The position numbers and the translations under genes were made by a program. From the NCBI GenBank assembly GCA_013153955.1, contig JAADDM010000271.1, forward strand, positions 1 to 33,214: a DNA stretch of 33,214 bases, written 5' to 3'. Positions 7,837 to 14,969 of this stretch are shown in pieces. Below the pieces are notes generated by a model that saw only the letters and a program-made list of their open reading frames with translations, made no database searches and had not been told where the DNA came from. Within the stretch, counting starts at the first letter, position 1. Every line of letters begins with the position of its first letter. The DNA comes from Gammaproteobacteria bacterium (GTDB taxonomy: Bacteria; Pseudomonadota; Gammaproteobacteria; Thiomicrospirales; Thiomicrospiraceae).

Positions 7837-8318
7837 TAGCTTTCAGAACCTGAATTATCATCTTTAGACTCATTACTTGAGTCGGTGTTTTGATCTAATA
7901 ACTCAGCCTGTTGCGCTACATAAAGATCAAAAGCTTCATCGCGTAGAGCCGCGGTAACATAGACTCCTGCAGCGCCTTCTAAGGCCTTAACTTGTGGTTT
8001 TCCATCGCCAGTCCAGTTACCAGCTATATCGATGTTTAGCAAAGCGATATGCTCGACAAGATCAGCGGCTGAAATGTCTGGTGTATCGGTTTCTGAATCA
8101 GACTGTTGTTGTACAACGGTGTTTTGACCTACTAAAAATAGCGGAGCACCTTTTTCGATAACTTTCGTTACAACTAAATTAGGCTCTGAATTTAGAGCTA
8201 TAATTTGTTCTTCAGATAAATCTTTAGCGTTTAATGTGACTTCCGTTTGTGAAAATGATAATCCAGCTCGACGAAAGTGTCGGGGAATTGAACGAACTCT
8301 TAATTTTTTTTGTGACAT
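7836..8318 (-). CDS. Mu gp35/HI1506-like protein
   Basis: The track lists M at 8339, but the better start is the ATG at 8318 (MSQKKLRVRS), which has GAGGA 7 nt upstream, giving 160 aa. The N-terminus 'RVRSIPRHFRRAGLSFSQ' matches the FluMu N-terminal domain seen in Mu-like HI1506 proteins, which fold as a small domain binding an unknown virion partner. The middle carries a Gln/Ser/Asp linker, and the C-terminus is very acidic (DQNTDSSNESKDDNSGSES). It lies right after the capsid gene as in other Mu-like phages. Biochemical role unknown. Confidence 0.82.
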   Translation of the reverse strand: MSQKKLRVRSIPRHFRRAGLSFSQTEVTLNAKDLSEEQIIALNSEPNLVVTKVIEKGAPLFLVGQNTVVQQQSDSETDTPDISAADLVEHIALLNIDIAGNWTGDGKPQVKALEGAAGVYVTAALRDEAFDLYVAQQAELLDQNTDSSNESKDDNSGSES

Positions 8319-8390
8319 GGTTGTGTCCTCGGTCAACAAATTAACCCTGGTACCAGATTAGGTGACCAGGGGAGTGGGGGAGAGGGAGGT

Positions 8391-9296
8391 TTAAGTAGTA
8401 CCGTCTGATCCGTAAGCTAACTGCCAAAACGCATAGCCACCGCTCATACGTGCTTCGGCACCAAATAAGAATTTTCGAGAGTTAAATACGGACTCGTTAT
8501 CCATCGACGTTTGACTAACTAATACAGGAGCTTTACGTTCTTGTAGGATGTATGGCAGTACCGTTTTTGAAGTATCTAATAGGAACCAAGCTGTGTCAGA
8601 TGTCAGCCCAGGCATTACGACAACTTCTGCTGTGCCTTTGTAGATGTTTATTGAGCCATCTGGCAACTTGTCTGATGTCATTAATACGTTGGCCGTATCT
8701 TCTAATGCAGGCGGCACTAACAGCACATTTGGATTAACACGTAAAGAGCGACCTTCATCATCTTTAAACTCACGCATCGCTGTTCGTGCAGCACCGTAAG
8801 AAGCGGCTGCGGTTGCGGCAGTCGACGCATCTAACTTGGATGTACCCTTGTTAGAAACAGAGGCGCCATTTACTTCGTGATCAGTATCTAAGAAGAATTG
8901 ACCGTCATAACACTTACTGTCAAAACTACGATTCACGAGTTCTTCAATAATTTCTTCAGGTAAATTTTTAGCAGATTCACCAGCTCCTGCTGCTTCAATG
9001 GCTAGACCACCAATTTGCCCATCTTCAACATCATTACGATCAACTTCAATCGTTACTTCAAAGTCGTCATTTTTAATGGTGTATTCAAATGCTTCTAATG
9101 ACTTGATGTGCTTATTACCCACCCATTTACGCATTTTCGGAAACTTACTTAACCACTTGTAGTTGTTTTCAGCGCCTGTGGATTGCACTTTCATCGCAAT
9201 TTTTGGCCATACCGTTTTAGTGGCTGTAAAAGCCTTGTTAAATGCGAGTTTTAAATTTTTAAAAATCTCGTCTAAGTTCGCTTTATTGACAATCAT
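8391..9296 (-). CDS. Major capsid protein (Mu gpT-like)
   Basis: This 301-aa protein has the Mu gpT family pattern from end to end: N-terminal helix 'NLDEIFKNLKLAFNKAF', then 'WLSKFPKMRKWVGNKHIKSL', 'TIEVDRNDVEDGQIGG', the 'FFLDTDH' segment and the closing 'SRKFLFGAEARMSGGYAFWQLAYGS'. It assembles the HK97-fold head shell. It has a strong ribosome-binding site (TTAGGAGAATCAA before ATG). It sits between the decoration-like gene and the gp35-like gene, downstream of protease/scaffold I/Z. No unusual features were seen. Confidence 0.96.
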   Translation of the reverse strand: MIVNKANLDEIFKNLKLAFNKAFTATKTVWPKIAMKVQSTGAENNYKWLSKFPKMRKWVGNKHIKSLEAFEYTIKNDDFEVTIEVDRNDVEDGQIGGLAIEAAGAGESAKNLPEEIIEELVNRSFDSKCYDGQFFLDTDHEVNGASVSNKGTSKLDASTAATAAASYGAARTAMREFKDDEGRSLRVNPNVLLVPPALEDTANVLMTSDKLPDGSINIYKGTAEVVVMPGLTSDTAWFLLDTSKTVLPYILQERKAPVLVSQTSMDNESVFNSRKFLFGAEARMSGGYAFWQLAYGSDGTT

Positions 9297-9351
9297 TTGA
9301 TTCTCCTAATCGTCTTTTTAAATAAAAATGGTTGTGTTTGATAAACGTGGG

Positions 9352-9747
9352 TTATTCGACCCAAACACCGTCTGAGTCAATTCCTACGACAATGCCTGCT
9401 GCTGAACGGGTACCTGCACCATCCGTGGCTGCCAAAGTTTCATCATCAACGATGTAGCACTCCTTGCCAAAGTTGACCTGAGTGATTGAACCGTCGTTTT
9501 TAAACTGAAAGGCACGTTTACGCATAATCGTGATTTCTGTCGCACCATCGATGCCCGACGTGTTATCAACTGCTTCTTCAGCACGGCCTAAATATGTCAA
9601 GCCTGTTGCTGTAGAGCCAGCCTCGGCAAAACCTGTCGCGCTGGCAACAACTAAAGCACCTGCGTGGATGTATGCTCCAGCAGCCATTGCAATCACAATG
9701 GCATTGGCTTTTTGTGAGGCTGTATTTCTATCTTGTGTTAAAGCCAT
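9352..9747 (-). CDS. Putative capsid decoration (cement) protein
   Basis: This 131-aa protein between scaffold/protease and major capsid is small, Ala/Gly/Thr-rich and beta-structured: 'IHAGALVVASATGFAEAGS', then 'GKECYIVDDETLA' and 'AAGIVVGIDSDGVWVE'. The gene position and this alternation match capsid cement proteins (DUF2190-like or the B3-type equivalent) that trimerise on the head surface. AAGGAGAACAAG precedes ATG 9747. I recognise the general type rather than a specific family. Confidence 0.65.
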   Translation of the reverse strand: MALTQDRNTASQKANAIVIAMAAGAYIHAGALVVASATGFAEAGSTATGLTYLGRAEEAVDNTSGIDGATEITIMRKRAFQFKNDGSITQVNFGKECYIVDDETLAATDGAGTRSAAGIVVGIDSDGVWVE

Positions 9748-9793
9748 CTTGTTCTCCTTAGATGAGGTTTTTAATTAAAGTATCAAACTCTGT

Positions 9794-10300
9794 TTAAGCG
9801 CTTACTTGATGATCTTCATCTGAAAAGCCAAATGAAGCTCGAATCTGCTTTTGATCTGCTGTAAGTGCTGCGACATGTGATTTAGGGGCAGGGTCATCAC
9901 CTGATGACTGTTGAGTACCTAATGCACTGATTGGTGTAGCATTTTCGATAAAGTTTGTCAGTGCTGCCATATCACTATTACCTAAGCTGGTTGCCCATGC
10001 TTGTTGCGCTGGCAAAAGATGGCCAGATGCCAAAGCATTATCAACGGTCGTTGTTACAGATGATGACGCCTGCTTATTTGTTAGCGCTACAACTTGTGCT
10101 TGCAACTCGGCTACCATTGAAACTGGTGCATATTCAGAAGGGTCAGGAGTAGATACTGCTTCAACTTTAGCTGTTAAAGCAACAATGGACGCTTGCGCTT
10201 CTGTATTCGCAGATTGAAGAGCCGTTAAAGCCGCAAGCGCTTCTTCTTCGGTTGTGTTTTCGGGCATGTTTAGCGCAATGAGCAGTGTCTTCAAGTCCAT
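9794..10300 (-). CDS. Z: Internal-start scaffold protein (Mu gpZ-like)
   Basis: Within the protease gene, codon 193 is ATG (MDLKTLLIALNMPENTTEEE), preceded by GAGGA about 8 nt upstream. Translation from there gives a 168-aa protein equal to the C-terminal scaffold region: Ala/Leu/Thr-rich helices, 'AELQAQVVALTN', ending 'IRASFGFSDEDHQVSA'. In Mu the scaffold gene Z is nested in gene I in the same way, and scaffold is needed in excess over protease. The call rests on this site plus that precedent. Confidence 0.75.
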   Translation of the reverse strand: MDLKTLLIALNMPENTTEEEALAALTALQSANTEAQASIVALTAKVEAVSTPDPSEYAPVSMVAELQAQVVALTNKQASSSVTTTVDNALASGHLLPAQQAWATSLGNSDMAALTNFIENATPISALGTQQSSGDDPAPKSHVAALTADQKQIRASFGFSDEDHQVSA

Positions 10301-10876
10301 TGGATTGTCCTCAGGTTGATTAGATTGATTGGTAAGCTGCTGAAAGTTTTCGAGCGTTAATTTGGCAAGGTTCTCCATGCCATCTATCGCTGGATGGTTT
10401 GTGATTGCAGCCATAATAATGTCAAGTACGTGCCCAGTTTTAGGGTCGTAAATCATGACGGGAGAGATGTAGCGGTATTCGCCATCCAAAATCATGCGTT
10501 CGGCAGTAGGTGTCCAGGTGACATTAGTCGCCCACAGACCTGATTCACGCCATTGCAATTTTGAAAACCAACCCGCAGCAGGGGCCGGTTGGCCGTTTTG
10601 TTCTTTTAAGAGAGTTTGGTGTTCGTAATCGATGACTCGATCATTTGAGTAACTCGTGTATTCAATGAGCTTTTTAGCAATAGACTCATCGATAAACCAG
10701 CCGTCCGTTAGGTCAACAGGGCGGCCATCTTTGGCTTTAAAGAAACCAACAGGGGTCAGTTGGATTTCGTTTGGGGCTTTTTGGTTTTCAACAATTAAGT
10801 TGATAGATAGCGCAGCGACCGCAACAGGTTGCGATGGGCTAGATGTTTTGGAATATTGGGGTGTTTTTGTTTTCAT
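9794..10876 (-). CDS. I: Head maturation protease/scaffold (Mu gpI-like)
   Basis: This 360-aa protein matches the Mu I protein family. Its N-terminal protease domain (about 25-175) has 'IQLTPVGFFKAKDGRP', 'VIDYEHQTLL' with a conserved His, 'AAGWFSKL', and 'YRYISPVMIYDP', followed by 'IMAAITNHPAIDGM'. The C-terminal half is a Gln/Ala/Thr-rich helical scaffold. A second start inside it at 10300 probably makes the scaffold alone, as gene Z does in Mu. It is the first gene after the second late promoter. The predicted transcription start coincides with the A of ATG 10876, so its mRNA may be leaderless. No other in-frame Met occurs before the conserved domain. Confidence 0.92.
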   Translation of the reverse strand: MKTKTPQYSKTSSPSQPVAVAALSINLIVENQKAPNEIQLTPVGFFKAKDGRPVDLTDGWFIDESIAKKLIEYTSYSNDRVIDYEHQTLLKEQNGQPAPAAGWFSKLQWRESGLWATNVTWTPTAERMILDGEYRYISPVMIYDPKTGHVLDIIMAAITNHPAIDGMENLAKLTLENFQQLTNQSNQPEDNPMDLKTLLIALNMPENTTEEEALAALTALQSANTEAQASIVALTAKVEAVSTPDPSEYAPVSMVAELQAQVVALTNKQASSSVTTTVDNALASGHLLPAQQAWATSLGNSDMAALTNFIENATPISALGTQQSSGDDPAPKSHVAALTADQKQIRASFGFSDEDHQVSA

Positions 10877-10882
10877 GCCTCA

Positions 10883-10929
10883 AGTGTAGAGGCATGGTGA
10901 TTAGAGGTGATTTCAAGCGTTTGAGAAGG
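10883..10929 (-). promoter_or_regulatory. Late promoter of protease/capsid operon (Mu PI position)
   Basis: The box CTTCTCAAACGCTTGAAA (10911-10928) lies 22 bp from the hexamer TACACT (10883-10888). Six bases (TGAGGC) separate the hexamer from ATG 10876, which puts +1 at the A of the start codon. The -10 lies between the arms of a perfect 7-bp inverted repeat, ATGCCTC/GAGGCAT (10875-10895). The box begins 3 bp after the stop codon of the GHKL gene. Confidence 0.8.
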
Positions 10930-10931
10930 TT

Positions 10932-12956
10932 TTAGCTTGCTTCTTCAAGATCATCTATCTGCACTGATTCTGTGTACTGAGCATATTTTTCTTTTAAAAA
11001 ACGCAGACTATCTTCTTGTGAGGCATTTATATCTAGATGTTTTTTAAGAAAATCAAGGCGATGACTGGCTTGAGCAAAAAGCATTGACCATGTTACAGCT
11101 TTTATTTTATATGACATGTTTCCAACTGTATTTTGTTCAATTAAGCCTGAGCTATCATTTTTCAACTTTGATCTAACAAAGTTGTCTGAAGCGTAATCAT
11201 CACCAATAATCCAAAATTCCCAAGTACTTTTTACAGTTTTAAACCTAGGATCGTTAACTATCGCGATTTGATAATCCTCGACTTGTCTGTATTGTTTTTG
11301 TCCGATATGTTCTGTAGGCCTTTTTAGCTCTATCACAAGATAGCTGATTTCATCAGGTTTAGAATTCCCTAAAGATCTTGTTAACATTAAATCAACAATA
11401 CCGTTAGTGCCATCAATTCTTTTAACTGGTTTATCAATAACAACATCAGTTATATTTCTACTTTTAAGGTGTCCTTCCAACACTTTTGTGAGTGATTGAT
11501 CATTAACCGTAAGAGTAAACTGTTCGCCGAAAATCCAAGTATTGTCGGCCAAAATTTTGTGAAGTTGTGATCTCTCTTTGATGTGTTTGGCAATATCTTT
11601 ATCGTAAATTAACTCTTTAAGGGCAGTAATAAATTTAATTCGATCTGAAACTTCCTTAGAGGTCTTAATCATATTAGACAGAGATGATTCTTCTAGCAGT
11701 TGTGCTAGTTCTTTTTGTTGGTTTTCAGGTAAATCTAGAACTTCCTTGAAAATTCGTTTTAGTGTTGTGTCACCGCTTTCAATTGCTTGTCTAAGCATGT
11801 GCAATTGAAATTTTTTAGTTTTAGGGGCCTCGTCATTAAAACCTGGCAAACTTTCTGTAACGGTAATGGCAAGAATATCAAATAACTCTTGCTCTGCTTT
11901 TTCGACAGGGGCTAGGCCTTCATGAGTTTTTAATATCTCATCTGCGGAATAGGGATATATACCTGCACTGCGCCAATCTTCAAAAATAGTCTTGTGGTCT
12001 TCCAGTTTTCTCTGCTTAAAATGTTCTTTAAGAGTCTTGATTGCCTCTTCAATATTTCTATTCACGTCATTACTTAGCCCACTTAGGCTGAGTAAGTTTT
12101 GATGGTTTAAAACTCTAAATAGATCAGATGAAAGGTAGGCTGTATAGGAATAATCACCGATACTTCTAATCTGCTTATCATATTCTTGAAGTGGTACTTC
12201 GTCTTTGGAGCAAAGCCATACTTCTTTATGGCTACCAATTTCGGCAGCCCATTCAACTATTTTTAGTGACAAGGGATATTTTGAACCTTCATATTCGATA
12301 TCATCTAACTCGATATCTATTTCGTCTGCTATATATAGTGACGGGTCTATACGAGTGCCATTAATGGTTAAGTTGATATCAGAATGGTTCTTTAGATAGA
12401 GAGAGAAAACAGGAGCAATTTTTTGAATCAATTTTGTAGGGTCTTCTAGGAATTCAAACTGTTTGAATAACTCATCCACCACAACAGTGACGCCAGTTGG
12501 TGAGCTTTTTTTATTATGTTCATCAAACTCAAAGTCAGTTGGGTTGTCGGCTTTTCCAGAGATTTTAAATGAGAATGTATCATCAGATTTATCTTTGTAA
12601 GTTGACGTCCAATTCATTACTCGCCCTAAAGCATAACCTTTAAACCTTCCATGTCCTTCACTGCCATGTAACTTTCTACCTAAGAGAGTGGTGTGTGTGT
12701 TTTTTTTCCAAGATGCACCTAGGTTTCCAAAAAGAAGTTCTTTTTTGCCCCAATTGATCCCTGTTCCATTATCTGTAATGACAATTTTTTTATCGCCAGG
12801 TAAAAGACCTGATGATGGAAATGTAACAGTAACAATTTTTGAATCAGCATCAAGAGCATTCCAAATCATCTCACAGATGGCTTTATCAGGCTGTGCACGC
12901 TTGATTTTATTCATATAGTCATTAGTGATTTGTACTTTTACGATATTTGAAGTCAT
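10932..12956 (-). CDS. GHKL ATPase fused to Shedu-like PD-(D/E)XK nuclease (candidate anti-phage cargo)
   Basis: This 674-aa protein is unlike anything needed for a Mu-like virion. Residues about 10-210 form a GHKL (Hsp90/MutL/MORC-type) ATPase: N-box 'CEMIWNALDAD' (Glu29, Asn33), 'ITDNGTGI' (61-67) and the glycine-rich lid 'HGSEGHGRFKGYALG' (97-111). Residues 215-330 look like the transducer-type domain of this class. A helical middle follows. Residues about 460-600 resemble the Shedu/DUF4263 nuclease: 'LHKILADNTWIFGEQF', Asp522 (GIVDLML), Glu543-x-Lys545 (VIELKRP), then 'QYRQVEDYQIAI'. The coding region looks more A+T-rich than flanking head genes. It sits alone between the G-like gene and the protease promoter, with a 181-bp gap upstream and only a weak AAGG ribosome-binding site. 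A defence function is inferred, not shown. Confidence 0.85.
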   Translation of the reverse strand: MTSNIVKVQITNDYMNKIKRAQPDKAICEMIWNALDADSKIVTVTFPSSGLLPGDKKIVITDNGTGINWGKKELLFGNLGASWKKNTHTTLLGRKLHGSEGHGRFKGYALGRVMNWTSTYKDKSDDTFSFKISGKADNPTDFEFDEHNKKSSPTGVTVVVDELFKQFEFLEDPTKLIQKIAPVFSLYLKNHSDINLTINGTRIDPSLYIADEIDIELDDIEYEGSKYPLSLKIVEWAAEIGSHKEVWLCSKDEVPLQEYDKQIRSIGDYSYTAYLSSDLFRVLNHQNLLSLSGLSNDVNRNIEEAIKTLKEHFKQRKLEDHKTIFEDWRSAGIYPYSADEILKTHEGLAPVEKAEQELFDILAITVTESLPGFNDEAPKTKKFQLHMLRQAIESGDTTLKRIFKEVLDLPENQQKELAQLLEESSLSNMIKTSKEVSDRIKFITALKELIYDKDIAKHIKERSQLHKILADNTWIFGEQFTLTVNDQSLTKVLEGHLKSRNITDVVIDKPVKRIDGTNGIVDLMLTRSLGNSKPDEISYLVIELKRPTEHIGQKQYRQVEDYQIAIVNDPRFKTVKSTWEFWIIGDDYASDNFVRSKLKNDSSGLIEQNTVGNMSYKIKAVTWSMLFAQASHRLDFLKKHLDINASQEDSLRFLKEKYAQYTESVQIDDLEEAS

Positions 12957-13137
12957 TTAAAAATCTGCCTTAGCGTTTGATATTGGTAATACTACTGCAT
13001 TATCAGCCCAACCTCTACTCAATAGATGCGCTAAACACCGTTTAAATTTTCCAGTAAACGTTTAAGTCTTTTTAATCTATGGCAATGTATAGGTTCTGCA
13101 CTAAAGCCGCTGTATGGGCTTTATTTTCGTAGTAGGT
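12957..13137. other. Non-coding leader of the GHKL gene with two palindromes
   Basis: This 181-bp A+T-rich gap separates the G-like gene from the GHKL gene. It holds a perfect palindrome TAAACGTTTA (13055-13064), an inverted repeat TAAAC-acc-GTTTA (13032-13044) and a stem AAAGCC/GGCTTT (13103-13122) without a T run on the minus strand. Weak sigma70-like boxes can be drawn, but none is convincing. It could hold an independent promoter and operator for the cargo gene. Confidence 0.5.
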
Positions 13138-13593
13138 TTAATCAAATGCAAGGGACAAATGATCTGCAACTATGTCGAGTATATCTGTTTCATCTTTTGG
13201 CGTCAGACCAAGAAAAGGTCGAGATGGGATGCCGCTTGGTTTGTTGAAACTTCCTGCGTCTGAACCAAACTGATGGATGGCTGCATATTTACGATCGGAA
13301 CCAAACTCCAAACCTTTCCCTCCATTGACGAGTTGGTAGGTTAATTCTCGAAATAAATCACCTGATTCAATAAGCACATTATCTTTGTTTCGTTTTTTAC
13401 GTTTAACGGTTAGATATTTTAGTGGGGTGAACTTTTGACCATGTATATCATTGCCTGCTGTTAACCTATCGCGAGTATTATTGAGCAGAATCTCTCCCAT
13501 ATCTAAAAACACAGGCTCTAAACTTGTAGTAAGCTGGTTTAATTCACTAAAGGCTTGTGTAACTTGTGTTAAATCTACCTTTACGCCGGCCAT
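13138..13593 (-). CDS. G: Phage virion morphogenesis protein (Mu gpG-like)
   Basis: This 151-aa protein fits the phage virion morphogenesis (gpG / P2 gpS-type tail completion) family: helical N-terminus with 'LEPVFLDMGEILLNNTRDRL', then 'DIHGQKFTPLKYLTVKRKKR' and 'LIESGDLFRELTYQ', 'LEFGSDRKYAAIHQFG', closing with 'GIPSRPFLGLTPKDE'. AAAAGGAAAACAA precedes ATG 13593. In Mu, G follows F and precedes I. Here the order is kept, but the GHKL gene has been placed between G and I. Probably acts in head-tail joining. Confidence 0.92.
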   Translation of the reverse strand: MAGVKVDLTQVTQAFSELNQLTTSLEPVFLDMGEILLNNTRDRLTAGNDIHGQKFTPLKYLTVKRKKRNKDNVLIESGDLFRELTYQLVNGGKGLEFGSDRKYAAIHQFGSDAGSFNKPSGIPSRPFLGLTPKDETDILDIVADHLSLAFD

Positions 13594-13713
13594 TTGTTTT
13601 CCTTTTACTTATGTATTAAAATGGAGTTCTTGGGTTGATTAGCTGAAGCACACTTCAATAGCTATGAAAACTTGCCCGCGCTGTGTGTAGCGAGTGAGGG
13701 CTTTCTATTTCGT

Positions 13714-14946
13714 CTACTCTTCTTCTACAATCTTCCCGTATATCAACTTTCCATTTCTCTGACGATTTATATACTTTAAATCTGATGTTGGAATCATTGT
13801 CCAAGATTCTAAAATACCTTTATTTGCTTGTGCGCTGATAAGTAGAACTTTACCTCGGCCGATATCAAATGCTTTAACAATTCTGGTGCGTAGCGCGACT
13901 TTACCTGTCGCTTGATGTTCGTCAAAGTTCATCCATACTTCAAATGGGTCCTCTAAGGTATCTAGTAAAAGTGGTAAATAAATAGATCTATTAGGATCTA
14001 AATGTTCCGCTAAACTTTGTGCATTGACCAAAACCGGCAGGCCTTTTACATCAATAATTCTTTCAGTAGCACCTAATTGAGATTCAATTAATAGCGCCAT
14101 TTCAGCCACTGTTAGTCCCTTATCGGTTAATGACTGCTTGGGTTGAGCAAGTGGCAATTTTCTTGGACGACCTAATTGTTGGTAATCATGTTTAATAATG
14201 GATTGCCAAACCTTTGCGCCTGATGCTTTAAAATCGGCCATAGCTGTTTCGCTAAGCTGCTGACCCCATGCTGCTTTTCCAGGATTGTAAGCAAAACCAG
14301 CATCAACTCCGTCTGTGACTTGTATGACTCTTGGATTGGTGGTCACCCCAATCGTTTTATCTGTCCACTCTACTTTTGGAGAGTTTGCCAAGGTTAGGCC
14401 TTGAGCATCCAGTTCTCGCTGTGAGAGAGTTTTAGCGTAACATTGACAACCCCAACCATTGGGCGGGTAATGCGTATTCCACCAAGGATCATCTACAGAC
14501 AACACCATACCGTGCCAACCTAAGTGCTGAGGGCGTGCGTTTTCGACTGCAATAGAGTGCTGATATTGCAAGTATGGGCGAGTTCGTTTGACAGCTTGCA
14601 TTTGCTGGTAACGGCCTGCGGCGTAGGCCATTCTTGTATTTGTTTCGTAGATTATTCTTGAGCGCCAATTTCGACCTCCGTTATAACTCCAACCATGTTT
14701 TTTGACAGTTGCATCAAAGTCTTTTCTAAAGTCTTCAAGCGTGCTGCCACCTTCAACAGCTTTGAGTACTGCCGATTGAAAGTCTGCTAATATTTCATCT
14801 TGTATTGCACCAGCAACCACAAATGCTTTTGCATGCTGTACTTGCCAAATATCCGCATAAGTTTCTGTAGGAAGGGCGAGTTTATTTTTAACAAAGTCAA
14901 TTTTTTGCTTAAAAATGATTGAACCGTACTGTGTTTTACTTGCCAT
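13714..14946 (-). CDS. F: Minor head protein (Mu gpF-like) with C-terminal PBECR2-like nuclease domain
   Basis: This 410-aa protein has the Mu F / SPP1 gp7 minor head domain at about residues 30-175: 'RIIYETNTRMAYAAGRY', 'RPYLQYQHSIAVENARPQH', and 'DPWWNTHYPPNGWGCQCY'. After a linker, residues about 295-405 ('RIIDVKGLPVLVNAQSLAEH', 'LLLDTLEDPFEVWMNFDEH', 'VALRTRIVKAFDI') match the phage Barnase-EndoU-ColicinE5/RelE-like nuclease 2 (PBECR2) type often fused to this head protein. Minor head proteins of this class may enter the cell with DNA, so the tail domain could act on host RNA or on rivals. The nuclease assignment is by pattern; no catalytic residues are proven. AAGG lies before ATG 14946. 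Confidence 0.9.
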   Translation of the reverse strand: MASKTQYGSIIFKQKIDFVKNKLALPTETYADIWQVQHAKAFVVAGAIQDEILADFQSAVLKAVEGGSTLEDFRKDFDATVKKHGWSYNGGRNWRSRIIYETNTRMAYAAGRYQQMQAVKRTRPYLQYQHSIAVENARPQHLGWHGMVLSVDDPWWNTHYPPNGWGCQCYAKTLSQRELDAQGLTLANSPKVEWTDKTIGVTTNPRVIQVTDGVDAGFAYNPGKAAWGQQLSETAMADFKASGAKVWQSIIKHDYQQLGRPRKLPLAQPKQSLTDKGLTVAEMALLIESQLGATERIIDVKGLPVLVNAQSLAEHLDPNRSIYLPLLLDTLEDPFEVWMNFDEHQATGKVALRTRIVKAFDIGRGKVLLISAQANKGILESWTMIPTSDLKYINRQRNGKLIYGKIVEEE

Positions 14947-14969
14947 GTTAAAGCCTTGTTAAATCTAAT

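Noticed and set aside
13103-13122. Stem AAAGCC/GGCTTT as terminator of the G-like gene
   Set aside because: On the transcribed (minus) strand no T run follows; the T-rich side faces the plus strand, where no gene is present.
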